Shown here piece by piece: positions 17,257 to 25,823 of a stretch of 64,000 bases of DNA (positions are counted from its first letter, which is position 1; the number at the start of each line of letters is the position of its first letter). The DNA is from Paracoccaceae bacterium (GTDB lineage Bacteria > Pseudomonadota > Alphaproteobacteria > Rhodobacterales > Rhodobacteraceae): the NCBI GenBank assembly GCA_024636555.1, contig JAGXGW010000064.1, positions 1-64,000 on the forward strand. The letters are read 5' to 3'. A model generated the notes under the pieces. The model was not told the origin of the DNA. It did not search any database and saw only the letters and a program-made list of their open reading frames with translations. Both the position numbers and the translations under genes were made by a program.

Positions 17257-18288
17257 TCAGAAGGTGAGGGCATTGTCGCCAAGCGGCGCCAGCATATCGG
17301 CCACGGCTTGTGCGGGCAGGGTGTCGATCCGGTGTTTCCAGACCGGATTGCGGTCTTTGTCGATGATCGCGGCGCGGATGCCTTCAAGGAAATCACCATC
17401 CTCGATCGCGCGCCACGTGACGCGGTATTCCTGATCGAGCGCATCCCGGATGGTGGCATCCGCTGCGCGCAGACGCGCCAGCATCTCCAGCGTGCAGGCC
17501 ATCGCCAGCGGCGAATTGCGCGAGACGGCCTTGTGCGCGCCTGTCGCAAGCGGGCTGTCATCGGCCTCCAGCGTGGTCAGGATATCCTGCACAGTCCCGC
17601 CGCCGAACAGATGGTCGATCTGCTTGGCCTGCGCGCTGAGTGGCCCCTCCGGGGCCGTCTCGCTGGCTTGCATCACCGCCGCGACATCGCCTGTCCGGCA
17701 CAGCTCCTGCACCAGAGCGGACCATTGCGCTTGCGGGACGAAATGATCGGCAAAGCCCGCCGCGATGGCATCGCCTGCCTCCAGCCGTGCCGCTGTGAGG
17801 CCGAGGTATTCCCCCATCCGTCCGGGGGCGCGGGCCAGCAGCAGCGAGCCGCCCACATCAGGCACCAGCCCGATGCCACATTCCGGCATCGAGATCCGGC
17901 TGCTTTCGCCCAGAATGCGGTGGCTTGCATGACAGCCAAGCCCGACACCGCCGCCCATGGTGAAACCCTGCATCAGGCTGACCACGGGCTTGGGATATTC
18001 CGCGAGCTTGGCGTTCAGGCGATACTCGTCCGCCCAGAAGCGGCGGGCATAGTCGAAATCACCGGCCATGCCGCTGTCATAAAGCGCCGCGATATCGCCG
18101 CCCGCGCAGAAGGCCTTGTCGCCTGCCGCATCCAGTATCACCAGTGCCACGGCATCGTCATCGCGCCAGCCGTCCACCGCCGCCTCGATGGCCAGCGCCA
18201 TGTCATAGGTGAGCGCATTGAGCGCCTGCGGCCGCGTCAGCGTGATCCGCCCCGCACGCCCCTCGATCCTGATATTGATATCGCTCAT
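17257..18288 (-). CDS. 3-hydroxyisobutyryl-CoA hydrolase (enoyl-CoA hydratase fold)
   Basis: This crotonase-fold protein (343 residues) is longer than a normal enoyl-CoA hydratase (about 260). It has CAGGDI at 61-66, the oxyanion-hole region MGGGVGLG (111-118), and MPECGIGLVPDVGG with E136 and D144, the hallmark of HIBCH, which frees 3-hydroxyisobutyrate from its CoA ester. The start overlaps the stop of the acyl-CoA dehydrogenase by four bases (ATGA), and mmsB follows directly. Position in the valine block supports hydrolase over hydratase. Confidence 0.92.
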   Translation of the reverse strand: MSDINIRIEGRAGRITLTRPQALNALTYDMALAIEAAVDGWRDDDAVALVILDAAGDKAFCAGGDIAALYDSGMAGDFDYARRFWADEYRLNAKLAEYPKPVVSLMQGFTMGGGVGLGCHASHRILGESSRISMPECGIGLVPDVGGSLLLARAPGRMGEYLGLTAARLEAGDAIAAGFADHFVPQAQWSALVQELCRTGDVAAVMQASETAPEGPLSAQAKQIDHLFGGGTVQDILTTLEADDSPLATGAHKAVSRNSPLAMACTLEMLARLRAADATIRDALDQEYRVTWRAIEDGDFLEGIRAAIIDKDRNPVWKHRIDTLPAQAVADMLAPLGDNALTF

Positions 18289-19427
18289 CTGTCGGCCAGC
18301 ATCTGGCGTGAAACGATCACGCGCATGATCTCGTTGGTGCCTTCCAGAATCTCGTGCACCCGCAGATCGCGCACCAGCTTCTCGATCCCGTAATCGGCCA
18401 GATAGCCGTAACCGCCATGCAGTTGCAGGCACTGGTTGACGATCCGGCTACCCGCTTCGGTCACGAATTTCTTGGCCATGGCGCAGTATTTCGTGGCATC
18501 CGGCGCGCCCTGATCCAGCTTCCAAGCCGCCTGTCGCAGGAATACGCGCGCGGCCTGCAATTCGATTTCCATATCGGCCAGCCGGAATTGCAGCCCCTGG
18601 AACTGGTCGATGGGTTTGCCGAAGGCCTTGCGCTCGCCCATGTATTTCAGCGTCAGGTCCAGCGCGGTCTGGGCCGCACCCACGGAACAGGCCGCGATAT
18701 TGAGCCGCCCGCCGTCCAGACCCATCATCGCATAGGTGAAACCTTTGCCTTCCTCGCCCACAAGGTTCTCGGACGGGACCATGCAATCATCGAACTGCAC
18801 CTGCCGCGTGGGCTGGCTGCGCCACCCCATCTTGTCTTCCAGCCCGCCAAAGCTCAGCCCTTGCGCGCCGTCCTCCACGATCACGGTCGAGACGCCCTTG
18901 GGCCCGTCCTCGCCGGTGCGCACCATCACGATATAGGCGTCCGAATAGCCGCCGCCCGAGATGAACGCCTTGGTGCCGTTGAGCACATAGCCTTCATTGC
19001 TGCGCGCCGCGCGTGTCTTGAGCGCCGCCGCGTCCGAGCCTGATCCGGGTTCTGTCAGACAATAGGACAGCACCGTTTCCATGCTCAGCACACGCTCCAT
19101 ATAGCGCGCTTTCAACTCGTCCGAGCCGAAGCTGTCCAGCATCTTGGCGCACATGTTGTGGATCGACAGAAACGCCGCCACCGAGGGGCAGGCCATGCTT
19201 AGCGCCTCGAACACCAGCGTCGCATCCAGACGGCTCAGCCCCGCGCCGCCACCTTCCTCGGAGACGTAAAGCCCGCCAAACCCCAGCGCCCCCACCTGCG
19301 GCCACAGCTCTTTGGGGATGGTGCCGGCCGCCTCCCATGTGCGTGCATGCGGCGCGATATGCTCTTGTCCGAAATCGCGCGCCATGTCGAAAATGGCGGA
19401 TTGTTCCTCGGTCAGGGCGAAATCCAT
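18285..19427 (-). CDS. Acyl-CoA dehydrogenase, probable isobutyryl-CoA dehydrogenase
   Basis: At 380 residues this flavoenzyme matches the short/branched-chain acyl-CoA dehydrogenase family: YCLTEPGSGSDAA, GGYGYLADYGIEKLVRDLRV and the catalytic glutamate in LEGTNEIM (E362). Its place directly before the HIBCH-like hydrolase and mmsB points to isobutyryl-CoA oxidation to methacrylyl-CoA. A methacrylyl-CoA hydratase is not seen in the block. GGAGGAG precedes the ATG. Isovaleryl-CoA or 2-methylbutyryl-CoA as substrate cannot be excluded from sequence alone. Confidence 0.92.
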   Translation of the reverse strand: MDFALTEEQSAIFDMARDFGQEHIAPHARTWEAAGTIPKELWPQVGALGFGGLYVSEEGGGAGLSRLDATLVFEALSMACPSVAAFLSIHNMCAKMLDSFGSDELKARYMERVLSMETVLSYCLTEPGSGSDAAALKTRAARSNEGYVLNGTKAFISGGGYSDAYIVMVRTGEDGPKGVSTVIVEDGAQGLSFGGLEDKMGWRSQPTRQVQFDDCMVPSENLVGEEGKGFTYAMMGLDGGRLNIAACSVGAAQTALDLTLKYMGERKAFGKPIDQFQGLQFRLADMEIELQAARVFLRQAAWKLDQGAPDATKYCAMAKKFVTEAGSRIVNQCLQLHGGYGYLADYGIEKLVRDLRVHEILEGTNEIMRVIVSRQMLADR

Positions 19428-19516
19428 GGGTGTCTCCTCCGAAACGCTGAATTGAACGCATGTTTAATTCTGAACTGTTGCAGCAGTTTTTCAAGCGGGG
19501 GGCAAAGAAAAGCCTC

Positions 19517-19546
19517 CTGTGCTTCTTCTTGCCTCAAATATCCGTA
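19517..19546 (+). repeat. CTTCTTCTTGCC..AAATATCC motif, copy 1
   Basis: TGCTTCTTCTTGCCTCAAAT continues with ATCC. It lies between mmsA and the acyl-CoA dehydrogenase, antisense to both, near the mmsA stem-loop. Related copies occur at 25910 and 63890. Confidence 0.6.
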
Positions 19547-19568
19547 AACCGTCGCTGCAAACAGGGAA

Positions 19569-19597
19569 GCGGCCCCCGGTAGTGCACCGGAAGCCGC
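19569..19597 (-). terminator. Stem-loop after mmsA
   Basis: On the minus strand GCGGC-TT-CCGGT, loop GCACT, ACCGG-GG-GCCGC folds into a long hairpin nine bases after the mmsA stop, followed by TTCCCTGTTT. A probable terminator that separates mmsA from the downstream genes. Confidence 0.6.
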
Positions 19598-19605
19598 AGG
19601 TCGGA

Positions 19606-21105
19606 TCAATCCATCGCTTTGAAGTTGAACGCCGCGCCATCCTTGATGCCGGAGGGCCAGCGCGAGGTGATGGTCTTGGTGCGCGTGTAGAATTTGAACG
19701 CATCGGGGCCGTGCTGGTTGAGGTCGCCGAAGGCCGATTTCTTCCAGCCGCCAAAGGTGTGATAGGCCAGCGGCACAGGGATCGGCACGTTGATCCCGAT
19801 CATCCCCACGTTGATCCGGTTGGCGAAATCGCGCGCCGCATCGCCATCGCGGGTGAAGATCGCGGTGCCGTTGCCGTATTCGTGATCCATCGCCAGCCCC
19901 AGCGCCTCCTCGTAGGATTGCGCGCGCACGACTGACAGGACGGGCCCGAAGATCTCTTTCTGATAGATGTCCATGTCGCGGGTCACGCGGTCGAAGAGAT
20001 GCGGGCCGACGAAAAAGCCGTCCTCATAGCCTTGCAGGTTGAAGTTACGCCCGTCGACGACCAGATCGGCACCCTGATCGATGCCGGTCTGGATCAGGCG
20101 CAGGATGTTTTCCTTTGCGGCTGCGGTCACGACGGGGCCGTAATCCACGTCCTTGCCACCTGTATAGGGGCCGACTTTCAGCGCCTCGATGCGTGGCACC
20201 AGCTTCTCGACCAGACGGTCTGCTGTTTCATCGCCCACAGGCACCGCGACCGAGATCGCCATGCAACGCTCGCCCGCAGCACCGTAACCGGCCCCGATCA
20301 ACGCGTCGGCGGCCTGATCCATGTCGGCATCGGGCATGATGATCATATGGTTCTTGGCACCGCCGAAGCACTGCACGCGCTTGCCGTTGGAGCAGCCGCG
20401 CCCGTAGATATATTCGGCAATCGGGGTGGAGCCGACAAAGCCGATCGACTGGATCACCGGATGGTCGATGATCGCATCCACCGCTTCCTTGTCGCCGTTG
20501 ACGACCTGCAGGATACCTTTGGGCAGGCCCGCTTCTTCCATCAACTCGGCCAGCATCAGCGGCACGGAGGGGTCACGCTCGGACGGCTTGAGGATGAAGG
20601 CGTTGCCACAGGCGATGGCGGGGGCGAACATCCACATCGGGATCATGGCGGGGAAGTTGAACGGCGTGATGCCTGCGGTGACACCCAGTGCCTGCCGCAT
20701 CGAATACATATCGATGCCGGGGCCGGCGCTGTCAGTGAACTCACCTTTCAGAAGCTGCGGCGCGCCGATGCAATATTCCACCACTTCCAGCCCGCGCTGC
20801 ACATCGCCTGCCGCATCGGGCATGGTCTTGCCGTGCTCGCGGCTCAGTGCCTCGGCCAGCTTGTCCATGTCGCGGTTGAGCAAATCGACGAATTTCATCA
20901 TCACCCGCGCGCGGCGCTGCGGGTTCACTGCGGCCCAAGCCGGCTGTGCCTTGGCGGCAACCTCGACCGCATGGGCCAGTTCTTCCGGGCTGGCGAGCGG
21001 GCATTTCGCCTGCACTTCGCCGGTGGCGGGGTTGTAGACATCCGAAAAACGGCCAGACGTGCCTTTGACGTGCGCGCCGCCGATATAATGGGTCAGTTCC
21101 TGCAT
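19606..21105 (-). CDS. mmsA: Methylmalonate-semialdehyde dehydrogenase (CoA-acylating)
   Basis: This 499-residue enzyme has the aldehyde dehydrogenase motifs NFPAMIPMWM (150-159), GNAFILKPSERDP (167-179), and the catalytic C281 in AAGERCMAIS. The RCMA context is diagnostic of the CoA-dependent MmsA branch, which turns methylmalonate semialdehyde into propionyl-CoA. The ATG at 21105 has AGGAGG upstream; an in-frame earlier start extends into the LysR promoter region and is unlikely. A LysR gene is divergent 105 bases away with a perfect palindrome between them. Confidence 0.96.
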   Translation of the reverse strand: MQELTHYIGGAHVKGTSGRFSDVYNPATGEVQAKCPLASPEELAHAVEVAAKAQPAWAAVNPQRRARVMMKFVDLLNRDMDKLAEALSREHGKTMPDAAGDVQRGLEVVEYCIGAPQLLKGEFTDSAGPGIDMYSMRQALGVTAGITPFNFPAMIPMWMFAPAIACGNAFILKPSERDPSVPLMLAELMEEAGLPKGILQVVNGDKEAVDAIIDHPVIQSIGFVGSTPIAEYIYGRGCSNGKRVQCFGGAKNHMIIMPDADMDQAADALIGAGYGAAGERCMAISVAVPVGDETADRLVEKLVPRIEALKVGPYTGGKDVDYGPVVTAAAKENILRLIQTGIDQGADLVVDGRNFNLQGYEDGFFVGPHLFDRVTRDMDIYQKEIFGPVLSVVRAQSYEEALGLAMDHEYGNGTAIFTRDGDAARDFANRINVGMIGINVPIPVPLAYHTFGGWKKSAFGDLNQHGPDAFKFYTRTKTITSRWPSGIKDGAAFNFKAMD

Positions 21106-21182
21106 GGGATAATTCCTCCTGAATCTGGCCGCAGGATAGGCTTGCAAATTTGATCCGGAAAGAGGCAAGTTTCCAAAAGGGT

Positions 21183-21198
21183 TTTGCATTAATGCAAA
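21183..21198. promoter_or_regulatory. Palindrome between mmsA and lysR
   Basis: TTTGCATT-AATGCAAA is a perfect 16-bp palindrome ending 12 bases before the lysR ATG and 78 bases upstream of the mmsA ATG. Its place suits an autoregulatory LysR site that also controls mmsA. Confidence 0.65.
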
Positions 21199-21210
21199 GG
21201 GGTGCGCCGG

Positions 21211-22107
21211 ATGGAACTGCAATGGGATGATCTGAAAATTTTTCTGGCCGTGGCACGTTCAGAGAGCCTGTCCGGGGCAGGGCGCGTGCTCAAGGTTGAT
21301 CCCGCCACCGTGGGGCGCCGCATCGCACGGCTGGAGGAGGGGCTGGGCGCGCCGCTGTTCGCCAAATCCCCGCAGGGCTATGCGATGACGGATGCTGGCC
21401 AGCGCATGTTGTCCCATGCGGAACGCGCCGAGGCCGCGATGAATGCGGCTGTCGAGGAGCTTGCGGGGCAGGCGGGCACGCTGACCGGACAGATCCGTAT
21501 CGGTGCGCCGGATGGCTGCGCCAATTTCCTGTTGCCGCAGGTCTGCGCTGCCATCGTGGCCGACAACCCCGATCTCGAGGTGCAGATCGTGGCCCTGCCG
21601 CGTGTCTTCAACCTGTCCAAGCGCGAGGCCGATATGGCCATCGGTGTCAGCCCGCCCGCGGCGGGCCGCCTGACCGTGCAGAAGATCACCGATTACAAGC
21701 TGCATCTGGCCGCCGCGCGCCGCTACCTGCGCCGCTCGCCGCCGATTACGAAGCTTGAGGATCTGCAACACCACAGGATGGTCGGCTATATCCACGATAT
21801 GATCTTTGACAAGGAACTCGACTATCTGACCGGCATCGGGGTGGAGCGGGTGGCGCTTGCCTCCAACTCCGTCTCGGTGCAGTTCAACTGGATCCGGCAG
21901 GGCGGCGGTATCGGGATCGTGCATGATTTTGCCATCCCCTCGGGAAAGGGGCTGGTCAAGGTACTGCCGGACCGCGTCAGCCTGACCCGCAGCTTTTATC
22001 TGATCCGCCATGCCGATGACCGCCGTATGGACAGGCTCAACCGTGTTGCGCAGGCCTTGGCCGACGGGCTGAAACGCGAGGTCGCGCGGTTGGAGGCCGA
22101 GACATAG
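21211..22107 (+). CDS. LysR-family regulator, divergent to mmsA
   Basis: The protein (298 residues) has a winged helix-turn-helix at about 5-60 (DDLKIFLAVARSESLSGAGR, DPATVGRRIARLEEGLGAPLF) and a LysR substrate domain. The DPATVGRR recognition helix is typical of the subset that often stands next to mmsA or similar dehydrogenases in alphaproteobacteria. ATG at 21211 follows AAAGGGG; a GTG three codons earlier is also possible. Likely regulator of mmsA, perhaps the whole valine block, with an intermediate as effector (inference). Confidence 0.92.
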   Translation: MELQWDDLKIFLAVARSESLSGAGRVLKVDPATVGRRIARLEEGLGAPLFAKSPQGYAMTDAGQRMLSHAERAEAAMNAAVEELAGQAGTLTGQIRIGAPDGCANFLLPQVCAAIVADNPDLEVQIVALPRVFNLSKREADMAIGVSPPAAGRLTVQKITDYKLHLAAARRYLRRSPPITKLEDLQHHRMVGYIHDMIFDKELDYLTGIGVERVALASNSVSVQFNWIRQGGGIGIVHDFAIPSGKGLVKVLPDRVSLTRSFYLIRHADDRRMDRLNRVAQALADGLKREVARLEAET

Positions 22108-22194
22108 CCGCGCATGCAGGGTTTTCTTGACAGCGTCCCGCCACTGATGGACGCTGAAAAAAACGAAAGCTGTCCTTGAGGAGGAGGAAACCCC

Positions 22195-22629
22195 ATGCTG
22201 GTGCATCAGATCCTGAATTCAAAAGGTGACGACTCTGTCGTTACGGTCGCGCCCGATACGCTCATTTCCAGCGTGTTGGAGGTTCTGGCGGAAAAGCGCA
22301 TCGGGGGTGTGGTCGTTTCCTCCGATGGTGCCACGGTCGTGGGTATCCTGTCCGAGCGCGATGTCGTGCGCGCGCTGGCGCAACGCGGCGCCGCCTGCCT
22401 GAGCGAGAGCGCCAGCCAGATGATGACGCCCAATCCCTCGTGCTGCGCGCGCAGCGACAGTGCCGATGGTGTCCTGCTGCGGATGACCGAAGGCCGCTTT
22501 CGCCATATGCCGGTGACCGAGGGCGACCAGCTCGTGGGTATCGTGACCATCGGTGACGTGGTCAAGGCGCGGATGGACGAGTTGTCGATGGAGAAAACCG
22601 CCCTCGAAGGCATGATCATGGGCCATTGA
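22195..22629 (+). CDS. CBS-domain pair protein
   Basis: This 144-residue protein is little more than two CBS motifs (about 8-60 and 78-132), with GVVVSSDGATVVGILSERDVVRAL and HMPVTEGDQLVGIVTIGDVVK. CBS pairs bind adenine nucleotides and act as energy sensors. Stand-alone forms are common in alphaproteobacteria and their partners are unknown. A strong AGGAGGAGG ribosome site precedes the ATG. A hairpin (ATCCGGAC / GTCCGGAT, 22639-22667) follows the stop. Confidence 0.92.
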   Translation: MLVHQILNSKGDDSVVTVAPDTLISSVLEVLAEKRIGGVVVSSDGATVVGILSERDVVRALAQRGAACLSESASQMMTPNPSCCARSDSADGVLLRMTEGRFRHMPVTEGDQLVGIVTIGDVVKARMDELSMEKTALEGMIMGH

Positions 22630-22638
22630 CGGCCGTGC

Positions 22639-22667
22639 ATCCGGACAGGCCTCAAACCGGTCCGGAT
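22639..22667 (+). terminator. Stem-loop after the CBS gene
   Basis: ATCCGGAC and GTCCGGAT form a perfect 8-bp stem with a 13-base loop, ten bases after the stop. No T-run follows, so its efficiency is doubtful. Confidence 0.45.
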
Positions 22668-22755
22668 ATCGGCCCGAGAGCCTGACAGCGCATAGGGCAG
22701 GCTTGGCGTGTCGCGCGAACCTCCCGCCACGGCTTTTTTGGGTTGCATAATTTGG

Positions 22756-22770
22756 CGCAATAATATTGCG
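22756..22770. promoter_or_regulatory. Palindrome upstream of coaD
   Basis: CGCAATA-A-TATTGCG is a perfect 7+1+7 palindrome 55 bases before the coaD ATG in an AT-rich stretch that also holds a TTGCAT box. It looks like a promoter with an operator; the regulator is unknown. Confidence 0.5.
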
Positions 22771-22825
22771 TGCGCCGCAGATTGCCTGACCAGTTTGAAT
22801 AACAAGAAGACAACGGAGCCTGCCT

Positions 22826-23335
22826 ATGCGTATCGGACTATACCCCGGCACTTTCGATCCGATCACATACGGGCATGTGGATATCATCCGCCGCTCCGCC
22901 ACGCTGGTCGACCGGCTCGTGATCGGCGTTGCGATCAACCGCGACAAGGGGCCGATGTTCTCGCTGGAAGAGCGGGTCGAGATGATCGAGGCTGAATGCG
23001 TGGCCCTGTCCGAGGAAACCGGCACCGAGATCGTCGCACATCCGTTCGAGAACCTGCTGATTGATTGCGCCCGAGATGTCGGCGCGCAGATGATCGTGCG
23101 CGGGCTGCGCGCTGTCGCCGATTTCGAGTATGAATTCCAGATGGTGGGCATGAACCGCGCGCTGGACAGCTCGATCGAGACGGTGTTCCTGATGGCCGAG
23201 GCGCGCCATCAGGCGATTGCCAGCAAACTGGTCAAGGAAATCGCGCGTCTGGGCGGCGATGTGCACAAATTCGTGCCGCCCGCCGTGAACGTGAAACTGC
23301 GCGCCAAACTGGGCCAGACGCCGAAAGCCCTCTGA
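22826..23335 (+). CDS. coaD: Phosphopantetheine adenylyltransferase
   Basis: This 169-residue enzyme catalyses the fourth step of coenzyme A synthesis, adenylating 4'-phosphopantetheine. The nucleotidyltransferase signature is GTFDPITYGHVDI at 8-20 (H17 in the T/HxGH motif), with RGLRAVADFEYEFQM and the C-terminal ISSxx-equivalent around SKLVKEIARLGGD. Length is normal for the family. It stands alone between a palindromic promoter region and the convergent hydrolase gene. Confidence 0.97.
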   Translation: MRIGLYPGTFDPITYGHVDIIRRSATLVDRLVIGVAINRDKGPMFSLEERVEMIEAECVALSEETGTEIVAHPFENLLIDCARDVGAQMIVRGLRAVADFEYEFQMVGMNRALDSSIETVFLMAEARHQAIASKLVKEIARLGGDVHKFVPPAVNVKLRAKLGQTPKAL

Positions 23336-23356
23336 CACCCTGCGATGGCCTGCGTC

Positions 23357-24310
23357 TCAGTCCTTGGCGGCAATCTCTGCGTCTGTCTGCCGGATGAACT
23401 GGGCGCAATCCCGCGCGCGGGTGACCGGCAGCATATGGCCGCCCTCGATCACCTCCAGCCCGATATGCGGATGCTTGGCTACCAGGGCGCGCCCATGCAG
23501 CTCAGCCTCCAAGATCCGGTCCTCGGCCCCGAACAGAATACGCACCGGCACTTTCAGGCTGTCATATTGCTCCGCCATCCAGTGCAGATCCCGCCCCGAC
23601 GCCAGATAATCGCGCGAAGTGTTGCGGAACGCGGAAGGCCGCAGCCCCAGCAGCGCGCCGCCCTCGACGGTATAGCCGTCGGGAATGGGATCGGGGCCGA
23701 AAACCTGCTCCAGAACCTGTGGCGCGGTGCGGATCGCCACGGGCGTGGTTAGGGTCCATGACAGGGCAAAGCGCAGCGCAGGGCTTTTGATGTCCAACCC
23801 GCTGAAGGCCTTGATCGGTCCGGTAGGCGGCTGCGTGAGCGGGGCCAGCAGCGCCAGACCGCGGGTCTTGTCGGGATGCTCCATCGCGAGACACAGCGCA
23901 ATCGCGCCGCCCAGCGAATGGCCCACCACAAGCGGCCGTTCCAGCCGCAGCGCCTCGATGACCTGCGCCACGGTCCCGGCCTGCGCGCGCGGATTGGCGG
24001 GCGCGTCGGGGGCGCGGTCGGAATAGCCCATGCCGGGCCTGTCCAGCACGATCACGCGGTGCGTATCCGTCAGAAGCGGGCTGAGAGAGAGGGTGAAGTT
24101 GCCCATCTGCCCGCCCAGACCGTGGATCATCACGATCGCGGGGCCTGTGCCCTCATCGGTGTAATGCACACGCCCGCCGGGAAGGTCGAGAAACGAGCCG
24201 CGCGGCGGAATCGCAACTTCGGCCCCGCGCTTGGTGTTCCATGTGAACCAAGCCAGCGCGGCAATGGCGAGCAGGAACATGAGCAGCAAGGCGATCAGGA
24301 TCTGGAACAT
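23357..24310 (-). CDS. Membrane-anchored alpha/beta hydrolase
   Basis: A single N-terminal helix (about residues 3-24) anchors this 317-residue protein. The alpha/beta hydrolase core follows: oxyanion HGLGG (63-67), nucleophile elbow GHSLGG with S132, acid in FGAEDRIL, and the last histidine in EGGHMLP. This resembles epoxide hydrolase and lipase-like relatives; substrate is unknown. It is convergent with coaD and upstream of it lie a small membrane gene and gap, all on the minus strand, but gaps of 80 bases or more argue against tight coupling. Confidence 0.87.
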   Translation of the reverse strand: MFQILIALLLMFLLAIAALAWFTWNTKRGAEVAIPPRGSFLDLPGGRVHYTDEGTGPAIVMIHGLGGQMGNFTLSLSPLLTDTHRVIVLDRPGMGYSDRAPDAPANPRAQAGTVAQVIEALRLERPLVVGHSLGGAIALCLAMEHPDKTRGLALLAPLTQPPTGPIKAFSGLDIKSPALRFALSWTLTTPVAIRTAPQVLEQVFGPDPIPDGYTVEGGALLGLRPSAFRNTSRDYLASGRDLHWMAEQYDSLKVPVRILFGAEDRILEAELHGRALVAKHPHIGLEVIEGGHMLPVTRARDCAQFIRQTDAEIAAKD

Positions 24311-24390
24311 CGGGCGGGCCTTTCACAATTACGGTAAGGCCACGATAGAGATCGCCTCGCGCGGAACAAGCCCCGCCGCGCGCGCAACCG

Positions 24391-24534
24391 TTACCTCCAG
24401 AAGGCGAGCCACTCGACAAGATCGTCCAGCTTGCGCAGCAGGAACAACAGGTTCGTGCCGTCATAAAGTGCGGCATCCAGTCCGATACCGACGATAAGAA
24501 GCAGGCCAATGCCGATGGCGATCTGGTTGGTCAT
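24391..24534 (-). CDS. 47-residue membrane protein next to gap
   Basis: From the ATG at 24534 the product has one membrane helix (IAIGIGLLLIVGIGLDAAL) and an amphipathic C-terminus ending in LDDLVEWLAFWR. I recall similar small proteins beside gap in other Rhodobacteraceae, so it seems conserved, but no function is known. A longer reading from 24639 would translate the repeat region and is rejected. Its ribosome site is weak (GGGACAAGTGC). Confidence 0.68.
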   Translation of the reverse strand: MTNQIAIGIGLLLIVGIGLDAALYDGTNLLFLLRKLDDLVEWLAFWR

Positions 24535-24567
24535 GCACTTGTCCCGTCCCCGTTGGACATATGCAAA

Positions 24568-24595
24568 GGGGCTGGGACAGCTATGCCCCAGCCCC
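24568..24595 (-). terminator. Stem-loop between gap and the small membrane gene
   Basis: GGGGCTGGG and CCCAGCCCC form a perfect 9-bp stem with a ten-base loop, followed on the minus strand by TTT. Probably limits readthrough from gap. Confidence 0.5.
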
Positions 24596-24596
24596 C

Positions 24597-24659
24597 CAGC
24601 CTGTGCAAGACCAGTCTGTGCAAGGCGCAGTCTGTTCAAGGTGCAGTCTGCGCAAGCCG
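24597..24659. repeat. 16-bp tandem repeat downstream of gap
   Basis: CAGTCTGTGCAAGGCG (24612-24627), CAGTCTGTTCAAGGTG (24628-24643) and CAGTCTGCGCAAGCCG (24644-24659) follow each other exactly, with a degenerate 15-base copy before them (24597-24611). The array lies 45 bases past the gap stop. Copies differ at two to four positions. Confidence 0.85.
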
Positions 24660-24703
24660 TGTTGCTGGATCAGCCCGCGCTTGCCCTCAAACCGGACTGA
24701 CCA

Positions 24704-25705
24704 TCAGCCCAGCCGTCCCATCACCGCAGCCACATCCGCCATGCGGCAGGAGAAACCCCATTCGTTGTCATACCATGCCAGTACCCGCACCAGCCGCTTG
24801 CCCATCACCTTGGTCTGGTCGGGCGCGAAGATGGAGCTTTCTTCGGTATGGTTGAAATCAATCGACACTTTCGGCGCGGGATCATAGCCCAGAACGCCCT
24901 TCATCGGCCCTGCCGCCGCCTCGGCCACGATGGCGTTGATATCGGCGGCGGTCACATCCTTGCCGGCCACAAAGGTCAGATCGACCGCGCTGACATTCGG
25001 GGTCGGTACGCGGATGGCCGAGCCGTCCAGCTTGCCGCTCAGTTCCGGCAGCACCTCGCCCAAGGCCTTGGCGGCGCCCGTCGACGTCGGGATCATCGAC
25101 ATGGCCGCCGCCCGCGCGCGGTAAAGATCGTTGTGGCGACGGTCCAGCGTCGGCTGGTCGCCGGTATAGGCGTGGATCGTCGTCATGATCCCGCTCTCGA
25201 TCCCCACGGAATCGTTCAGCACCTTGGCCAAAGGGGCCAGACAGTTGGTGGTGCAGGACCCGTTGGAGATCATCATCTCGCCCGCCGTCAGCTTGTCATG
25301 GTTCACGCCGAACACCACCGTGCGGTCCACATTCTTGCCCGGTGCCGACAGCAGCACCTTCTTCGCGCCGCGTTCGAGATGTTTCTTGGCCTTGGTGCCA
25401 TCGTTGAAATTGCCGGTGCATTCCAGCACCACGTCCACGCCGGACCAGTCAAGCTCGTCCATATTGTAGGTCGACATCATCTCGATCCGGCCCGCGCCCA
25501 GATCCATCCAGCCCTCGCCGGTGGTGACCTCGTGGCCGAACCGCCCGTGTACGGAATCGTAGCGCACCAGATGTGCCGCCGTCTCCAGCGGGCCGGTTGC
25601 GTTCAGCTTGACCACACGCACATCCTGCCGCGCGCTTTCCGCGATATGCATGAGGGTGCAGCGGCCGATGCGGCCAAATCCGTTGATGCCAAGGGTGATG
25701 GTCAT
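24704..25705 (-). CDS. gap: Glyceraldehyde-3-phosphate dehydrogenase, type I
   Basis: The 333-residue enzyme has the NAD-binding NGFGRIGR (8-15), the catalytic C151 in SNGSCTTNCLAP and the C-terminal WYDNEWGFSCR. It oxidises glyceraldehyde 3-phosphate in glycolysis or runs in reverse in gluconeogenesis. The ATG at 25705 follows AGGAG. Two LacI-type half-palindromes with the CceR core TTAGCGC lie 120-160 bases upstream, which fits carbon control of this gene. Transketolase is upstream on the same strand, separated by 257 bases with a strong stem-loop. Confidence 0.96.
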   Translation of the reverse strand: MTITLGINGFGRIGRCTLMHIAESARQDVRVVKLNATGPLETAAHLVRYDSVHGRFGHEVTTGEGWMDLGAGRIEMMSTYNMDELDWSGVDVVLECTGNFNDGTKAKKHLERGAKKVLLSAPGKNVDRTVVFGVNHDKLTAGEMMISNGSCTTNCLAPLAKVLNDSVGIESGIMTTIHAYTGDQPTLDRRHNDLYRARAAAMSMIPTSTGAAKALGEVLPELSGKLDGSAIRVPTPNVSAVDLTFVAGKDVTAADINAIVAEAAAGPMKGVLGYDPAPKVSIDFNHTEESSIFAPDQTKVMGKRLVRVLAWYDNEWGFSCRMADVAAVMGRLG

Positions 25706-25823
25706 GATGCGCTCCTGCGTCTTCGGGGATTGCGGGCGGTATAGCCAAGCGCCGCGCATCCCGAAAGCCGAAAAGCGACGCTGGCGCGCCGGATGAGCAG
25801 GCAAACGCGCATATAATCAATGT

